DNA of 64,000 bases from NCBI RefSeq assembly GCF_024448335.1, contig NZ_JAMOHM010000015.1, positions 41,761-105,760 on the forward strand, given 5' to 3'. A program made the translations under genes and the position numbers. The notes under the pieces were generated by a model. It did no database searches, was not told the DNA's origin, and saw only the letters and a program-made list of their open reading frames with translations. This DNA comes from Stutzerimonas frequens (GTDB lineage Bacteria; Pseudomonadota; Gammaproteobacteria; Pseudomonadales; Pseudomonadaceae). How positions within the stretch are numbered: position 1 is the stretch's first letter; the number at the start of each line of letters is the position of its first letter. Of this stretch, positions 1 to 10,265 are shown piece by piece.

Positions 1-1
1 A

Positions 2-724
<723 letters not shown>

Positions 725-902
725 CCAGGCGCATCAGAGGAAGCTGGACGTGCGACTATCCGTGGCAGCGCGCCGCTTCTCACCTGCCATCGTCCGACCG
801 CCTACCACGTCGGCCGCCCGTGCCAGGCGGGAGGCTTCGCCACATTTGCGTCTTGCATTACACTGACGCGCGATTCTTTCCCATTTCGACGACGAGAAGA
901 CC

Positions 903-2333
<1,431 letters not shown>

Positions 2334-2455
2334 ACCCCTTGCTGCCCGGAGCCTGCCCAGGCGAGCCGGCGACTGGCACCGATGACCTGGGTCAGGCCGC
2401 TTCTGACTCGAAGCGACTAAAGTAGTATCCAGGTATCGAATCAGGAGGATCACCG

Positions 2456-2620
2456 ATGGACAGCATGCACTGGTTATTGACCCTCATCGTCGTCGGTTTT
2501 GTCCTACTCTGCGTGGGCTTCAACTACCGGGACAAACAATGGGGCGTCGGACTGCTGAGCCTAGGCATCCTCACCATGTTCTCGACGCTGGCCTTCAAGA
2601 TGTACATCACCTTCTACTGA
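2456..2620 (+). CDS. Small two-helix membrane protein, unknown function
   Basis: A 54-residue ORF with a strong ribosome site (AGGAGG about 7 nt before ATG). The product starts MDSMHWLLTLIVVGF and has two hydrophobic stretches, about residues 5-22 and 31-52, separated by a short charged loop (NYRDKQWG). It should be a small inner-membrane protein. It ends only 4 nt from the moaE stop codon on the opposite strand. I do not recognise a named family and no function is assigned. Confidence 0.65.
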   Translation: MDSMHWLLTLIVVGFVLLCVGFNYRDKQWGVGLLSLGILTMFSTLAFKMYITFY

Positions 2621-2624
2621 AGGC

Positions 2625-3083
2625 TCAGCTCTTCTCGTTCCAGCGCTCGACTGCCAGCTGATCGCTGGCACGGCCCTCTACCCAGCGTGGCCCGGCCGCG
2701 GTGCTTTCCTTCTTCCAGAATGGCGCGCGCGTTTTCAGGTAGTCCATGACGAAGCGACAGGCGTCGAAGGCGGCGTCGCGATGGGCACTGGCCGCACCGA
2801 CGAACACGATCGGCTCGCCAGGCTCCAGCGATCCAACGCGGTGCAGCACATCCAGGCGCAGCAGTGGCCAGCGATGCTCGGCCTCCTGCACGATCTTCTC
2901 CAGCGCTTTTTCCGTCATGCCGGGCGCATGCTCGAGAAACATGCCGGCCACATCCTGCCCGTCATTGAAGTCCCGCACATAGCCGACGAAGCCGGCCACC
3001 GCACCGATGCCCAGGTTGGCGGCGTGCAGCGCGTTAAGCTCCGCGCCGGGATCGAACGAGCCCTGTTGAACACGAACCGCCAT
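2625..3083 (-). CDS. moaE: Molybdopterin synthase catalytic subunit MoaE
   Basis: A 152-residue MoaE, the large subunit of molybdopterin synthase, which with thiocarboxylated MoaD converts cyclic pyranopterin monophosphate to molybdopterin. Typical segments are GAVAGFVGYVRDF near residue 30, the LEHAPGMTEKALE region near 55, HRVGSLEPGEPIVFVGAAS near 85 and the conserved late Lys region PFWKKE. The ATG at 3083 lies 2 nt after the moaD stop, so the much longer upstream frame is not used. It is the last gene of the moaC-moaD-moaE operon. Confidence 0.93.
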   Translation of the reverse strand: MAVRVQQGSFDPGAELNALHAANLGIGAVAGFVGYVRDFNDGQDVAGMFLEHAPGMTEKALEKIVQEAEHRWPLLRLDVLHRVGSLEPGEPIVFVGAASAHRDAAFDACRFVMDYLKTRAPFWKKESTAAGPRWVEGRASDQLAVERWNEKS

Positions 3084-3085
3084 GC

Positions 3086-3334
3086 TCAACCTCCGGTCAC
3101 GGTAGGAAAGAAGGCCACCTCGTCGCCATCGACAACGGCTTCCTCTAGGCCACACAGCTCCTGATTGCGCGCGCACATCAGATTCTGCTCGCCGAGCACC
3201 TCCCAGACGCCGCCGCGCGCCAACAAATGTCGGCGGACGTCATCCACGCTGCCGAGCGACTCATCCCATTGGATGCGCTCGCCATCGCTGCCAAGGGTTT
3301 CCCGATATCGGGCGAAGAACTGAATCGAAATCAT
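3086..3334 (-). CDS. moaD: Molybdopterin synthase sulfur-carrier subunit MoaD
   Basis: An 82-residue ubiquitin-like sulfur carrier whose C-terminal Gly-Gly (…TVTGG) is adenylated and thiocarboxylated so it can donate sulfur to MoaE. The N-terminal beta strand [14 protein letters not shown] and the terminal GG are diagnostic. The chosen ATG overlaps the moaC stop codon (ATGA), showing translational coupling. The upstream extension seen in the open frame lies inside moaC and is rejected. Confidence 0.93.
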   Translation of the reverse strand: MISIQFFARYRETLGSDGERIQWDESLGSVDDVRRHLLARGGVWEVLGEQNLMCARNQELCGLEEAVVDGDEVAFFPTVTGG

Positions 3335-3801
3335 GCCTGCACCTGCCAATGTCCGCTCTTGCCGCCGAGTTTTTCCAACAACCGCACCCCATCGATCACC
3401 ATGCCGCGGTCCACGGCCTTGCACATGTCGTAGATGGTCAATGCGGCAACGCTGGCAGCGGTCAGCGCCTCCATCTCCACCCCCGTCTGGCCCGCCAATT
3501 TGCAGGCCGCGCGGATCAATACGCTGTCTTCACCATCGGCCTGCAGCTCGACCTTGATGCTGGTCAGCAGCAGCGGATGACAGAGCGGAATCAGTTCATG
3601 GGTTTTCTTCGCCGCCTGGATGCCGGCGATGCGTGCCACGGCGAATACGTCGCCCTTGGGATGGCCACCCTGCTGAATCATCTGCAGGGTCTGCGGCAGC
3701 ATGCGCACGCGTGCCTCGGCCACGGCCTCGCGCGCCGTCACGGCCTTGTCGGTGACGTCGACCATGCTGGCGCGGCCTTGCGAATCGAGATGGGTGAGCA
3801 T
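3331..3801 (-). CDS. moaC: Cyclic pyranopterin monophosphate synthase MoaC
   Basis: A 156-residue MoaC, which acts after MoaA to form cyclic pyranopterin monophosphate, the first stable intermediate of molybdenum cofactor synthesis. Family motifs are [18 protein letters not shown] at the N-terminus, the [14 protein letters not shown] segment (catalytic His region, about 68-80) and [19 protein letters not shown] (about 112-130). It is the first gene of the moaCDE operon. The radical-SAM partner moaA is not in this window. Confidence 0.95.
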   Translation of the reverse strand: MLTHLDSQGRASMVDVTDKAVTAREAVAEARVRMLPQTLQMIQQGGHPKGDVFAVARIAGIQAAKKTHELIPLCHPLLLTSIKVELQADGEDSVLIRAACKLAGQTGVEMEALTAASVAALTIYDMCKAVDRGMVIDGVRLLEKLGGKSGHWQVQA

Positions 3802-3898
3802 TTGGCGCTCCTGAGCTGAAAATCAGGAGTCTACCCCAGCCGCTGGCGATGGACCCGCCTCGTAAGAGGTACTCCGGGCATCGCCAGCCTCGAGCCCT

Positions 3899-5287
3899 CT
3901 ACATGTGCGCTTCGGCGTATTCGGCCAGCACCGAGCGCGGCACGCCCTGCAGGGTGATATGCACGCCGTGGGAGAAGTCCTTGAAGCGTTCGGTGAGGTA
4001 GGTCAACCCGGAACTGGTAGCGGACAGATAGGGCGTATCGATCTGCGCCAGGTTGCCCAGACACACCACCTTCGAACCGTTGCCCGCACGGGTGATGATG
4101 GTCTTCATCTGGTGCGGCGTGAGGTTCTGGCACTCGTCGATCAGAATCAGGCTTTGCTGGAAGCTGCGACCGCGGATGTAGTTCAGCGATTTGAACTGCA
4201 GCGGCACCTTTTGCAGGATGTAGTCGATGCTCCCGTGGGTGTTCTCGTCCTCCATGTGCAGCGCTTCGAGGTTATCGGTGATAGCGCCGAGCCAGGGCTC
4301 CATCTTCTCGGCCTCGGTGCCGGGCAAGAAGCCGATGTCCTCGTCCAGCCCCTGTACGCTACGGGTGGCGATGATGCGCCGGTAGCGCTTGCTGACCACG
4401 GTCTGTTCGATGGCTGCAGCCAGGGCCAGGATGGTCTTGCCCGAGCCGGCGGCACCGGACAGGTTGACCAGATGAATATCCGGATCGAGCAGCGCGAACA
4501 ATGCCAGCGCCTGATGAATGTCACGCGGGCGTAGGCCCCAGGCTTCCTGATGCAGCAGCGGTTCCTGGTGCAGGTCGAGCAGCAGCAACTCATCGGCCTT
4601 GATGCCCTTGATCCAACCCACGAAGCCCTGTTCGTCGATGATGAACTCGTTGATATGGACGGCCGGTAGATTGTCGGTCAGCTGCACGCGATGCCAGGTA
4701 CGTCCGTGCCCCTGATGGGTTTCCACCTTGCTCACGCGATCCCAGAACGAGCCGGTGACGCTGTGATAGCCCGGCGAAAGCTGGCCTACGTCGTCGACCA
4801 GCTGGTCGGTATGGTAATCCTCCGCCGCCACGCCACAGGCCCGCGCCTTCAGGCGCATGTTGATGTCCTTCGTGACGAGTACCACCGGCACCCCGGGGCG
4901 CTGTTTGCTCAGCTCGACCACCTGATTGATGATCTTGTTGTCGTTCAGGTCCTCTGGCAGCGCGCTGGATTCACCGCGCTTGCTCATCAGAATCGAAAGG
5001 CTGCCGCACGGCCCGCTTTTGCCACGCTGGATCGGCACACCCAGTTCGACTTCCTCAGGCGTGGCATCGCCCAGCAGCCTGTCGATCAGACGAATCGCCT
5101 GGCGGCACTCGGCGGCCACGCTGTGCTTACCGGTCTTGAGCTGATCGAGCTCCTCCAGCACGGTCATGGGTATCGCGACCTGGTGCTCCTGGAAATTCAG
5201 CAAGGCATTGGGATCGTGGATTAGAACGTTCGTGTCGAGGACGTAGAGCGTGGGCTGGGTCGCGCGGGATCTGCCGTAGTCATCCAT
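3899..5287 (-). CDS. PIN domain-PhoH family ATPase (YlaK-like)
   Basis: A 462-residue two-domain protein. The N-terminal PIN nuclease domain (residues 10-150) has the leading acidic site YVLDTNVLIHDP and a second acidic segment VVLVTKDINMRLKA. The C-terminal PhoH ATPase carries Walker A SGAAGSGKT near residue 280 and a Walker B-like ILIDECQNLTPHQ near 380. The family is thought to combine RNase and ATP-dependent RNA helicase activity; its physiological role is unsettled. ATG at 5287 is preferred over an upstream in-frame GTG because AAGGTGAT lies about 7 nt upstream. It is transcribed alone. Confidence 0.9.
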   Translation of the reverse strand: MDDYGRSRATQPTLYVLDTNVLIHDPNALLNFQEHQVAIPMTVLEELDQLKTGKHSVAAECRQAIRLIDRLLGDATPEEVELGVPIQRGKSGPCGSLSILMSKRGESSALPEDLNDNKIINQVVELSKQRPGVPVVLVTKDINMRLKARACGVAAEDYHTDQLVDDVGQLSPGYHSVTGSFWDRVSKVETHQGHGRTWHRVQLTDNLPAVHINEFIIDEQGFVGWIKGIKADELLLLDLHQEPLLHQEAWGLRPRDIHQALALFALLDPDIHLVNLSGAAGSGKTILALAAAIEQTVVSKRYRRIIATRSVQGLDEDIGFLPGTEAEKMEPWLGAITDNLEALHMEDENTHGSIDYILQKVPLQFKSLNYIRGRSFQQSLILIDECQNLTPHQMKTIITRAGNGSKVVCLGNLAQIDTPYLSATSSGLTYLTERFKDFSHGVHITLQGVPRSVLAEYAEAHM

Positions 5288-5442
5288 ACCGATCACCTTT
5301 TTCTAGGGTCAGAAGCGAAGCGGATACGCGCTCCGCCGCAGAGTGACCGCCGTGCGATTGAGGTGAGCGGACGAGGGAAGCCAGTGGATTCGGGGCTACC
5401 CAGGAGCCGCCACCTGTGTCGCAGGGTTCGGCGGTCTGGATT

Positions 5443-5453
5443 CGGTAATACCG
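5443..5453. promoter_or_regulatory. Perfect short palindrome upstream of the PIN-PhoH gene
   Basis: CGGTA-A-TACCG, flanked by TT and TAA, forms a compact dyad of operator size about 155 bp upstream of the PIN-PhoH start and 93 bp after the exporter stop codon. The rest of the 258-bp spacer shows no gene. That it is a regulator-binding site is inference only. Confidence 0.25.
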
Positions 5454-5545
5454 TAAAACTTATGACAGACAAAAGACTTTTCCGTTGAATGTCGGTTTTT
5501 TTCACGAATCGACCGCAGGTGCTTGGCTCACTCCGTTTTCACGCG

Positions 5546-6520
5546 TTAATGTCGACGATCAAGGTGCGCGCTTTCGCCGCAGCGATTCACCTCGGCGGTG
5601 ATGTGCACCAGCTGGGTAAAGGGCTGCAGCGCGGCCTTGTAGCGATCGGCGGTATGTCCCTGATGCGTGACCACGCTGAGGATGCAGCTGTACTGCGAAC
5701 GTCCTACACGCCACAGGTGCAGGTCGGTCACTTCGGTATCGGGCACCCGTTCCAACGCTTCGCGAACCTGCTCGACGAGCGGGTCATCCATCTCCCGATC
5801 AAGCAACGCCATCGCCGTATCCCGCAACAAGCCACGCGCCCATACAAGAATCAACACGGCACCGACAATGCCCATGGCCGGATCGAGCCAGCCCCAGCCA
5901 AACAACTTACCCCCCAGCAATGCGACGATGGCCGCCACCGACGTCAGGGCATCGGTTAGCACATGGATGAAGGCGGCATGACGGTTGAGGTCCTTGCCTG
6001 ACGCCCCATGTGCATGCGCATGGCCCTGCTCGTTATGGCTATGGCTATGGCTATGGCCGTGATCGTGCTGATCACGCAACAGCCAGGCCGATAGCAGATT
6101 CACCAGCAGGCCGATCACCGCAACCAGCAACGCCTCATCGAAGCCGATCGCCGCAGGCGACCAGAATCGCTGCAGCGACTCGCCGATCATGAACAGCGCC
6201 ACGACTACCAGCAGAAGCGCACTGGCGAAGCCGGCGAGCACCTCGATCTTCCAGGTGCCGAAAGCGAAGCGCTGGTCCGTCGCGTAGCGTCGCGCCAGTA
6301 GATAGGCAAGCGCAGACAGACCGATCGCGACCATGTGCGAAGCCATGTGCCAGCCGTCCGCCAGCAATGCCATCGAGTTGAACCAGTAACCGGCGACTAT
6401 CTCCACCACCATGGTCAGCCCGGTAAGCAGCACCACGCCCCAGGTCTGCCGCTCCGCGCGGCGTTCCAGAGGACGGTAGTCGTGTGGCGGCTGCCATTGC
6501 GCGTGATTGCAATCAGTCAT
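5546..6520 (-). CDS. Cation diffusion facilitator, DmeF-like divalent metal exporter
   Basis: A 324-residue inner-membrane proton/metal antiporter of the CDF family with six predicted helices. The helix-2 site region reads ADGWHMASHM, and the helix-5 site has the canonical HxxxD (HVLTD, about residue 198). Between helices 4 and 5 is a His-rich cytoplasmic loop (HDHGHSHSHSHNEQGHAHAH) that likely binds metal. The helix-2 pattern resembles DmeF (Co/Ni-type) more than ZitB/FieF; metal specificity is inference. ATG at 6520 is chosen because GGGAG lies 7 nt upstream. No metal regulator is adjacent. Confidence 0.88.
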   Translation of the reverse strand: MTDCNHAQWQPPHDYRPLERRAERQTWGVVLLTGLTMVVEIVAGYWFNSMALLADGWHMASHMVAIGLSALAYLLARRYATDQRFAFGTWKIEVLAGFASALLLVVVALFMIGESLQRFWSPAAIGFDEALLVAVIGLLVNLLSAWLLRDQHDHGHSHSHSHNEQGHAHAHGASGKDLNRHAAFIHVLTDALTSVAAIVALLGGKLFGWGWLDPAMGIVGAVLILVWARGLLRDTAMALLDREMDDPLVEQVREALERVPDTEVTDLHLWRVGRSQYSCILSVVTHQGHTADRYKAALQPFTQLVHITAEVNRCGESAHLDRRH

Positions 6521-6653
6521 ACGAACTCCCGAATCGATGGCCACAGCTTGCACCTTGTCATGCAGGTAAGGTCAACAGCGCGTCTATGGCATCCATAGCT
6601 GGAGCCGCTCCGGTCACCACCCTACAATCGCGCCATCAGAAAGGAGACCCTAC

Positions 6654-7433
6654 ATGCTGATGGTGATTTCCCCAGCCAAGACACTCGATTACGAAACACC
6701 ACCGATAACCGAACGTTTCACCCTGCCGCAGCACCTCGACCATTCGCAGCAACTGATCGAACTGCTTCGAGACTATTCGCCAGCGCAGATCAGCGAACTC
6801 ATGCACCTCTCGGACAAGCTGGCTGCGCTCAATGTGGCCCGTTACGGCAGCTGGACCGCCGAGTTCACGCCGGACAACGCTAAACAGGCCTTGCTGGCCT
6901 TCAAGGGCGACGTCTACACCGGGCTCAATGTCGACGATTTCACCGACGACGACCTGCTGTTCGCCCAACAGCATCTGCGCATGCTTTCGGGGCTCTACGG
7001 TCTGCTGCGTCCACTCGACCTGATGCAGCCCTATCGGCTGGAAATGGGCACCAAGCTCGTCAACCCGCGCGGCAAGGACCTATACGCGTTCTGGGGAGAG
7101 CGAATCAGCGACTGGCTGAACGAAGCCCTTCGCGAACAGGGCGACGATGTTCTACTCAACCTGGCGTCCAATGAATATTTCAGTTCAGTCAAGCGCAAGG
7201 CGCTGAATGCGCGAGTCATCGATGCCGATTTCAAGGACATGAAGAATGGCCAGTACAAGATCATCTCGTTTTATGCCAAGAAGGCGCGCGGCCTGATGGC
7301 ACGCTGGGTGATCAAGGAACGTATTGCCAAGCCCGAACAGCTCTCGGCGTTCGATTACGAGGGCTATCGCTTCAGCGCGGACGATTCCTCGGCCAACCAT
7401 CTGGTATTCCTGCGCGATACCGACCAGCAGTAA
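6654..7433 (+). CDS. yaaA: Peroxide stress protein YaaA (DUF328/UPF0246)
   Basis: A 259-residue cytoplasmic protein of the YaaA family, which in E. coli limits free iron and DNA damage during peroxide stress and binds DNA. Family signatures are the N-terminal [16 protein letters not shown], the segment [20 protein letters not shown] (about 108-127) and [13 protein letters not shown] (about 203-215). Length matches the family. An AGGAG-type site (AAAGGAGA) lies about 8 nt before ATG. It is monocistronic and followed by an inverted repeat. Confidence 0.94.
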   Translation: MLMVISPAKTLDYETPPITERFTLPQHLDHSQQLIELLRDYSPAQISELMHLSDKLAALNVARYGSWTAEFTPDNAKQALLAFKGDVYTGLNVDDFTDDDLLFAQQHLRMLSGLYGLLRPLDLMQPYRLEMGTKLVNPRGKDLYAFWGERISDWLNEALREQGDDVLLNLASNEYFSSVKRKALNARVIDADFKDMKNGQYKIISFYAKKARGLMARWVIKERIAKPEQLSAFDYEGYRFSADDSSANHLVFLRDTDQQ

Positions 7434-7442
7434 CCGTAGCCG

Positions 7443-7468
7443 CGGCGCCAACCCGCCAGTTGGCGCCG
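7443..7468 (+). terminator. Hairpin after yaaA
   Basis: A perfect 10-bp stem (CGGCGCCAAC / GTTGGCGCCG) with a 6-nt loop begins 9 nt after the yaaA stop codon. It lacks a U-tract, so it may be a weak intrinsic terminator or an mRNA 3'-end stabiliser. Confidence 0.45.
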
Positions 7469-8057
7469 CCCTGCCCGCACGGGCAGCACGAACTCATCCC
7501 GCTGCGCCTGTCAGCGCACCGAGGCCCGCCGTGGTCTCACCCTTAAGCAGCCATTGCCCGCTGAAACCGTTCGAAAAATCTCACCGATCAACGGCAGTCC
7601 ACGCGGGAACTATCGCGCATGGCCGGCAATCATAAGCGCGTACCGACAATTCCAGGTGGAAAGGGACGTCGCACATGAACGTGCATTGGGTCACCAATCA
7701 TGCAATTCGCTCCGCTGCCGGTCGCATGACGGCTGCGACAGGAGCGAAACCTCGGGCAGCCAGACTGCCGGACATCAGGCCAACGGCCGAGGCGTCGACC
7801 AGTGCCAACGCGGCATTCGGACAGACATACGCCGAGCAAGGCACGAACAGAGGGTTACGGCCATGCAACAGCACCGCTCCTTGCCGACCAGCAGACATCA
7901 CGCATCGCTCACGACGATGGCGCTCTTCGTCGTGCCGTCGGCCATCGGAGATTCGCCGTGCCGACATTTCTGACCGGCAATCAACCACAGCGCCATCGGG
8001 CCTGAGCGGTCCTGGCGCAACCAACGCCGGCCATTGAGACCTGACAGCAGATTCCAT
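7469..8057. other. Gene-free region upstream of algA/pslB
   Basis: Part of the 765 bp between yaaA and the next gene. Several open frames exist on both strands, the longest about 139 codons, but none has a convincing ribosome site, recognisable protein motif or Pseudomonas-like codon pattern. I see no tRNA, repeat array or transposase remnant. The stretch may hold a distant promoter and a long untranslated leader for the downstream gene. Confidence 0.5.
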
Positions 8058-8103
8058 TCCCGAGGCGGTGCCTCGGGACCGAGCGGCTATCGCTCCGAGC
8101 GAT
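8058..8103 (+). promoter_or_regulatory. Two hairpins in the leader of algA/pslB
   Basis: A perfect 9-bp stem TCCCGAGGC / GCCTCGGGA with a GGT loop (8058-8078) is followed 10 nt later by ATCGCT-ccg-AGCGAT (8089-8103). Neither is followed by a U-tract, so an intrinsic terminator is unlikely. They lie 95-140 nt before the start codon and could structure the 5' leader or bind a regulator. The role is inferred. Confidence 0.35.
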
Positions 8104-8198
8104 CGGCGATTCCCTCGATGAACAACCCGGGCGCCGCCAGATGGCCGGCGTCGACGAACAAGTAGAACGACCTTCGAAACGTTTCAGGAGAGAGCACT

Positions 8199-9644
8199 AT
8201 GATCCCGGTTATTCTTTCAGGTGGCAGCGGTTCCCGACTGTGGCCCCTTTCCCGCAAGTCGTTCCCCAAGCAGTTCCTGGCCCTGACCGGTGAACAGACA
8301 TTGTTTCAGCAGACCGTCGAGCGCCTGGCTTTCGACGGCATGCAGCAGCCTCTGCTGGTGTGCAACAAGGACCATCGCTTCATCGTCAAGGAGCAGCTGG
8401 CGGCGCGCAAACTGGGCGTCCAGGGCCTTCTGCTCGAGCCCTTCGGCCGCAACACGGCGCCGGCCATCGGCATCGCCGCGATGAAGCTGATCGAAGAGGG
8501 CCGCGACGAGCTGCTGCTGGTCCTGCCGGCCGATCATGTGATCGAAGACCAGAAGGCTTTCCAGCGCTCCCTGGCACTGGCGACCAACGCCGCCGAGAAC
8601 GGTGAGATGGTGCTCTTCGGCGTCCCACCGACCCGTCCCGAAACGGGCTATGGCTACATCCGTGGCAGCCAGGACGCCAATGCGGGCCTGCCAGAAGGCA
8701 TCAAGCGCGTCGCCCAGTTCGTCGAGAAGCCCGATGAGGCACGTGCCCAGAGCTATCTGGAATCTGGCGACTACTACTGGAACAGCGGCATGTTCCTGTT
8801 TCGTGCCAGCGTCTTCCTGGATGAATTGAAAAAGCACGACCCGGACATTTACGACACCTGCTGGGCAGCGCTCGAGCGCAGCGTGAAGAATGGCGATGAA
8901 GTGCTGATCGACCCAGCGACCTTCGCCTGCTGCCCGGACAACTCCATTGACTATGCCGTGATGGAAAAGACGCAACTGGCCTGCGTGGTGCCGATGTCTG
9001 CGGGCTGGAGCGATGTCGGCTCCTGGTCCTCGATCTGGGACGTGCATGAAAAGGACGAGAACGGCAATGTGCTCAAAGGCGATGTGATCGCCGAAGACAC
9101 ACGCAATTGCCTGGTTCACGGCAACGGCAAACTGGTCACCGTGCTGGGTCTGGAAGATGTCGTCGTGGTGGAAACCAAGGACGCCATGATGGTCGCTCAC
9201 AAGGACAAGGTGCAGGACGTCAAGAAACTGGTGAGCAAGCTCGATGCCCAGGACCGCAGCGAAACCAAGAATCACTGTGCCGTCTACCGGCCGTGGGGCT
9301 GGTACGACTCGGTGGATATGGGCGGTCGCTTCCAAGTCAAGCGTATCTGCGTTAATCCCGGCGCCAGCTTGTCACTGCAGATGCATCACCACCGGGCAGA
9401 GCACTGGATCGTGGTTTCCGGTACAGCGCAGGTTACATGTAACGAGAAGACCTTCCTGCTCACCGAAAACCAGTCGACTTATATTCCGATCACCTCGGTA
9501 CATCGCCTGGCCAACCCTGGCAAGATTCCGCTGGAGATCATCGAAGTCCAGTCCGGCAGCTATCTGGGTGAAGACGACATCGAGCGTTTCGATGATGTTT
9601 ATGGCCGCGCGGAGCAGAGCAACGAAGCCAAAGTGGCCCGTTGA
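8199..9644 (+). CDS. Mannose-1-phosphate guanylyltransferase / mannose-6-phosphate isomerase
   Basis: A 481-residue bifunctional cytoplasmic enzyme (AlgA/PslB/WbpW type): isomerisation of fructose-6-P to mannose-6-P and GDP-mannose synthesis for exopolysaccharide or LPS. The nucleotidyltransferase signature GGSGSRLWPLSRKSFPKQF is at residues 8-26, FVEKP near 170, and the C-terminal cupin isomerase domain has QMHHHRAEHWIVVSG near 395. AGGAGAG precedes the ATG. No polysaccharide cluster surrounds it, so algA versus pslB/wbpW cannot be decided. Confidence 0.93.
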   Translation: MIPVILSGGSGSRLWPLSRKSFPKQFLALTGEQTLFQQTVERLAFDGMQQPLLVCNKDHRFIVKEQLAARKLGVQGLLLEPFGRNTAPAIGIAAMKLIEEGRDELLLVLPADHVIEDQKAFQRSLALATNAAENGEMVLFGVPPTRPETGYGYIRGSQDANAGLPEGIKRVAQFVEKPDEARAQSYLESGDYYWNSGMFLFRASVFLDELKKHDPDIYDTCWAALERSVKNGDEVLIDPATFACCPDNSIDYAVMEKTQLACVVPMSAGWSDVGSWSSIWDVHEKDENGNVLKGDVIAEDTRNCLVHGNGKLVTVLGLEDVVVVETKDAMMVAHKDKVQDVKKLVSKLDAQDRSETKNHCAVYRPWGWYDSVDMGGRFQVKRICVNPGASLSLQMHHHRAEHWIVVSGTAQVTCNEKTFLLTENQSTYIPITSVHRLANPGKIPLEIIEVQSGSYLGEDDIERFDDVYGRAEQSNEAKVAR

Positions 9645-9662
9645 TCACTTCAACCGATAGTG

Positions 9663-9695
9663 AAAAGCCCGCGCACATCGCGGGCTTTTCTTTTT
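9663..9695 (+). terminator. Rho-independent terminator of algA/pslB
   Basis: GCCCGCG-cacat-CGCGGGC, preceded by AAAA and followed by TTTTCTTTTT, starts 18 nt after the stop codon. Confidence 0.9.
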
Positions 9696-9964
9696 CCATG
9701 CCCCTGGTCCGCCTTGCTCGAAAGCAGGCATACTTTCACTCGCTTGGCGCGGATGCAGATTTCCGTACGCACAGCGATGTGCGTTCACGCCTATTTTTTT
9801 GAACTACGCCTCGCTTCTCCGGCTTGCGCCCAGTTTGCGCAAACCTTTTCAATTGAATCACGTCATAACAATTACGGTTACCGGGAAAACTCCGGCAAAC
9901 TTCAGTTACAACTAGGCGATTCCAGGCAACTTACAAGCAATCGTTTCAATACAGGATCTCTTAC
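9696..9964. other. AT-richer intergenic region before small gene
   Basis: From about 9777 to 9960 the sequence is visibly lower in GC than its surroundings, with runs such as CTATTTTTTTGAA and CAATTGAATCA. It probably carries the promoter of the 73-residue gene and is the kind of sequence MvaT-type silencers bind. No clear -35/-10 pair stands out. A 102-codon frame crossing the upstream terminator is not credible. Confidence 0.4.
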
Positions 9965-10186
9965 GTGACGAAAGACGAACTGCGCGCCGAACTCGAACGC
10001 CAGGCACAGCGTTTTACGAAAGTCTACGGAGGCGAGATTACGACCTATGCCGCCGAGCGCGAACCTGAGCGTAAACCCTGGCGGAAAAAGCCTTCGCTTA
10101 GAGATCAGGTGTTTCAACAGGAACTCGAGAAGCTCGAACAGGAAAAACGCGCCGAGTTCGAGAGTTCGGCTGCACCACAAGCCTGA
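9965..10186 (+). CDS. Small charged protein of unknown function
   Basis: A 73-residue highly charged, predicted soluble protein (MTKDELRAELERQAQRFTKV…). The ends look helical (ELRAELERQAQRF; QELEKLEQEKRAEFE) and could form a coiled coil; the middle is basic and Pro-rich (PERKPWRKKPS). No cysteines, signal peptide or membrane segment. The start is GTG, with a purine-rich AGGAT about 8 nt upstream. It stands alone, convergent with the HerA-like gene. Not recognised as a named family; the AT-richer leader and coding style make it look genuine. Confidence 0.6.
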   Translation: MTKDELRAELERQAQRFTKVYGGEITTYAAEREPERKPWRKKPSLRDQVFQQELEKLEQEKRAEFESSAAPQA

Positions 10187-10265
10187 ACGCTAACCAAACG
10201 ACAGTCGAAGCACCGCGCACCGCAATAAGGATGCTGCACCGATAGCTCAGCAGTAATTCTTTAAT

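Noticed and set aside
3899..5287. PIN domain as a toxin-antitoxin module
   Set aside because: The PIN domain is fused to a full PhoH ATPase and no antitoxin gene is adjacent, fitting the chromosomal PIN-PhoH family rather than VapBC.
6036..6062. Short tandem repeat (GGCTAT units)
   Set aside because: It lies inside the DmeF-like gene and encodes the His-Ser repeats of its metal-binding loop, so it is coding, not a microsatellite element.
7554..7973. 139-codon frame in the gene-free region before algA/pslB
   Set aside because: No ribosome site, atypical composition and overlapping equally open frames on the other strand; not credible as a gene.
9660..9968. 102-codon frame between algA/pslB and the small gene
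   Set aside because: It begins inside the transcription terminator and runs through AT-rich regulatory sequence.
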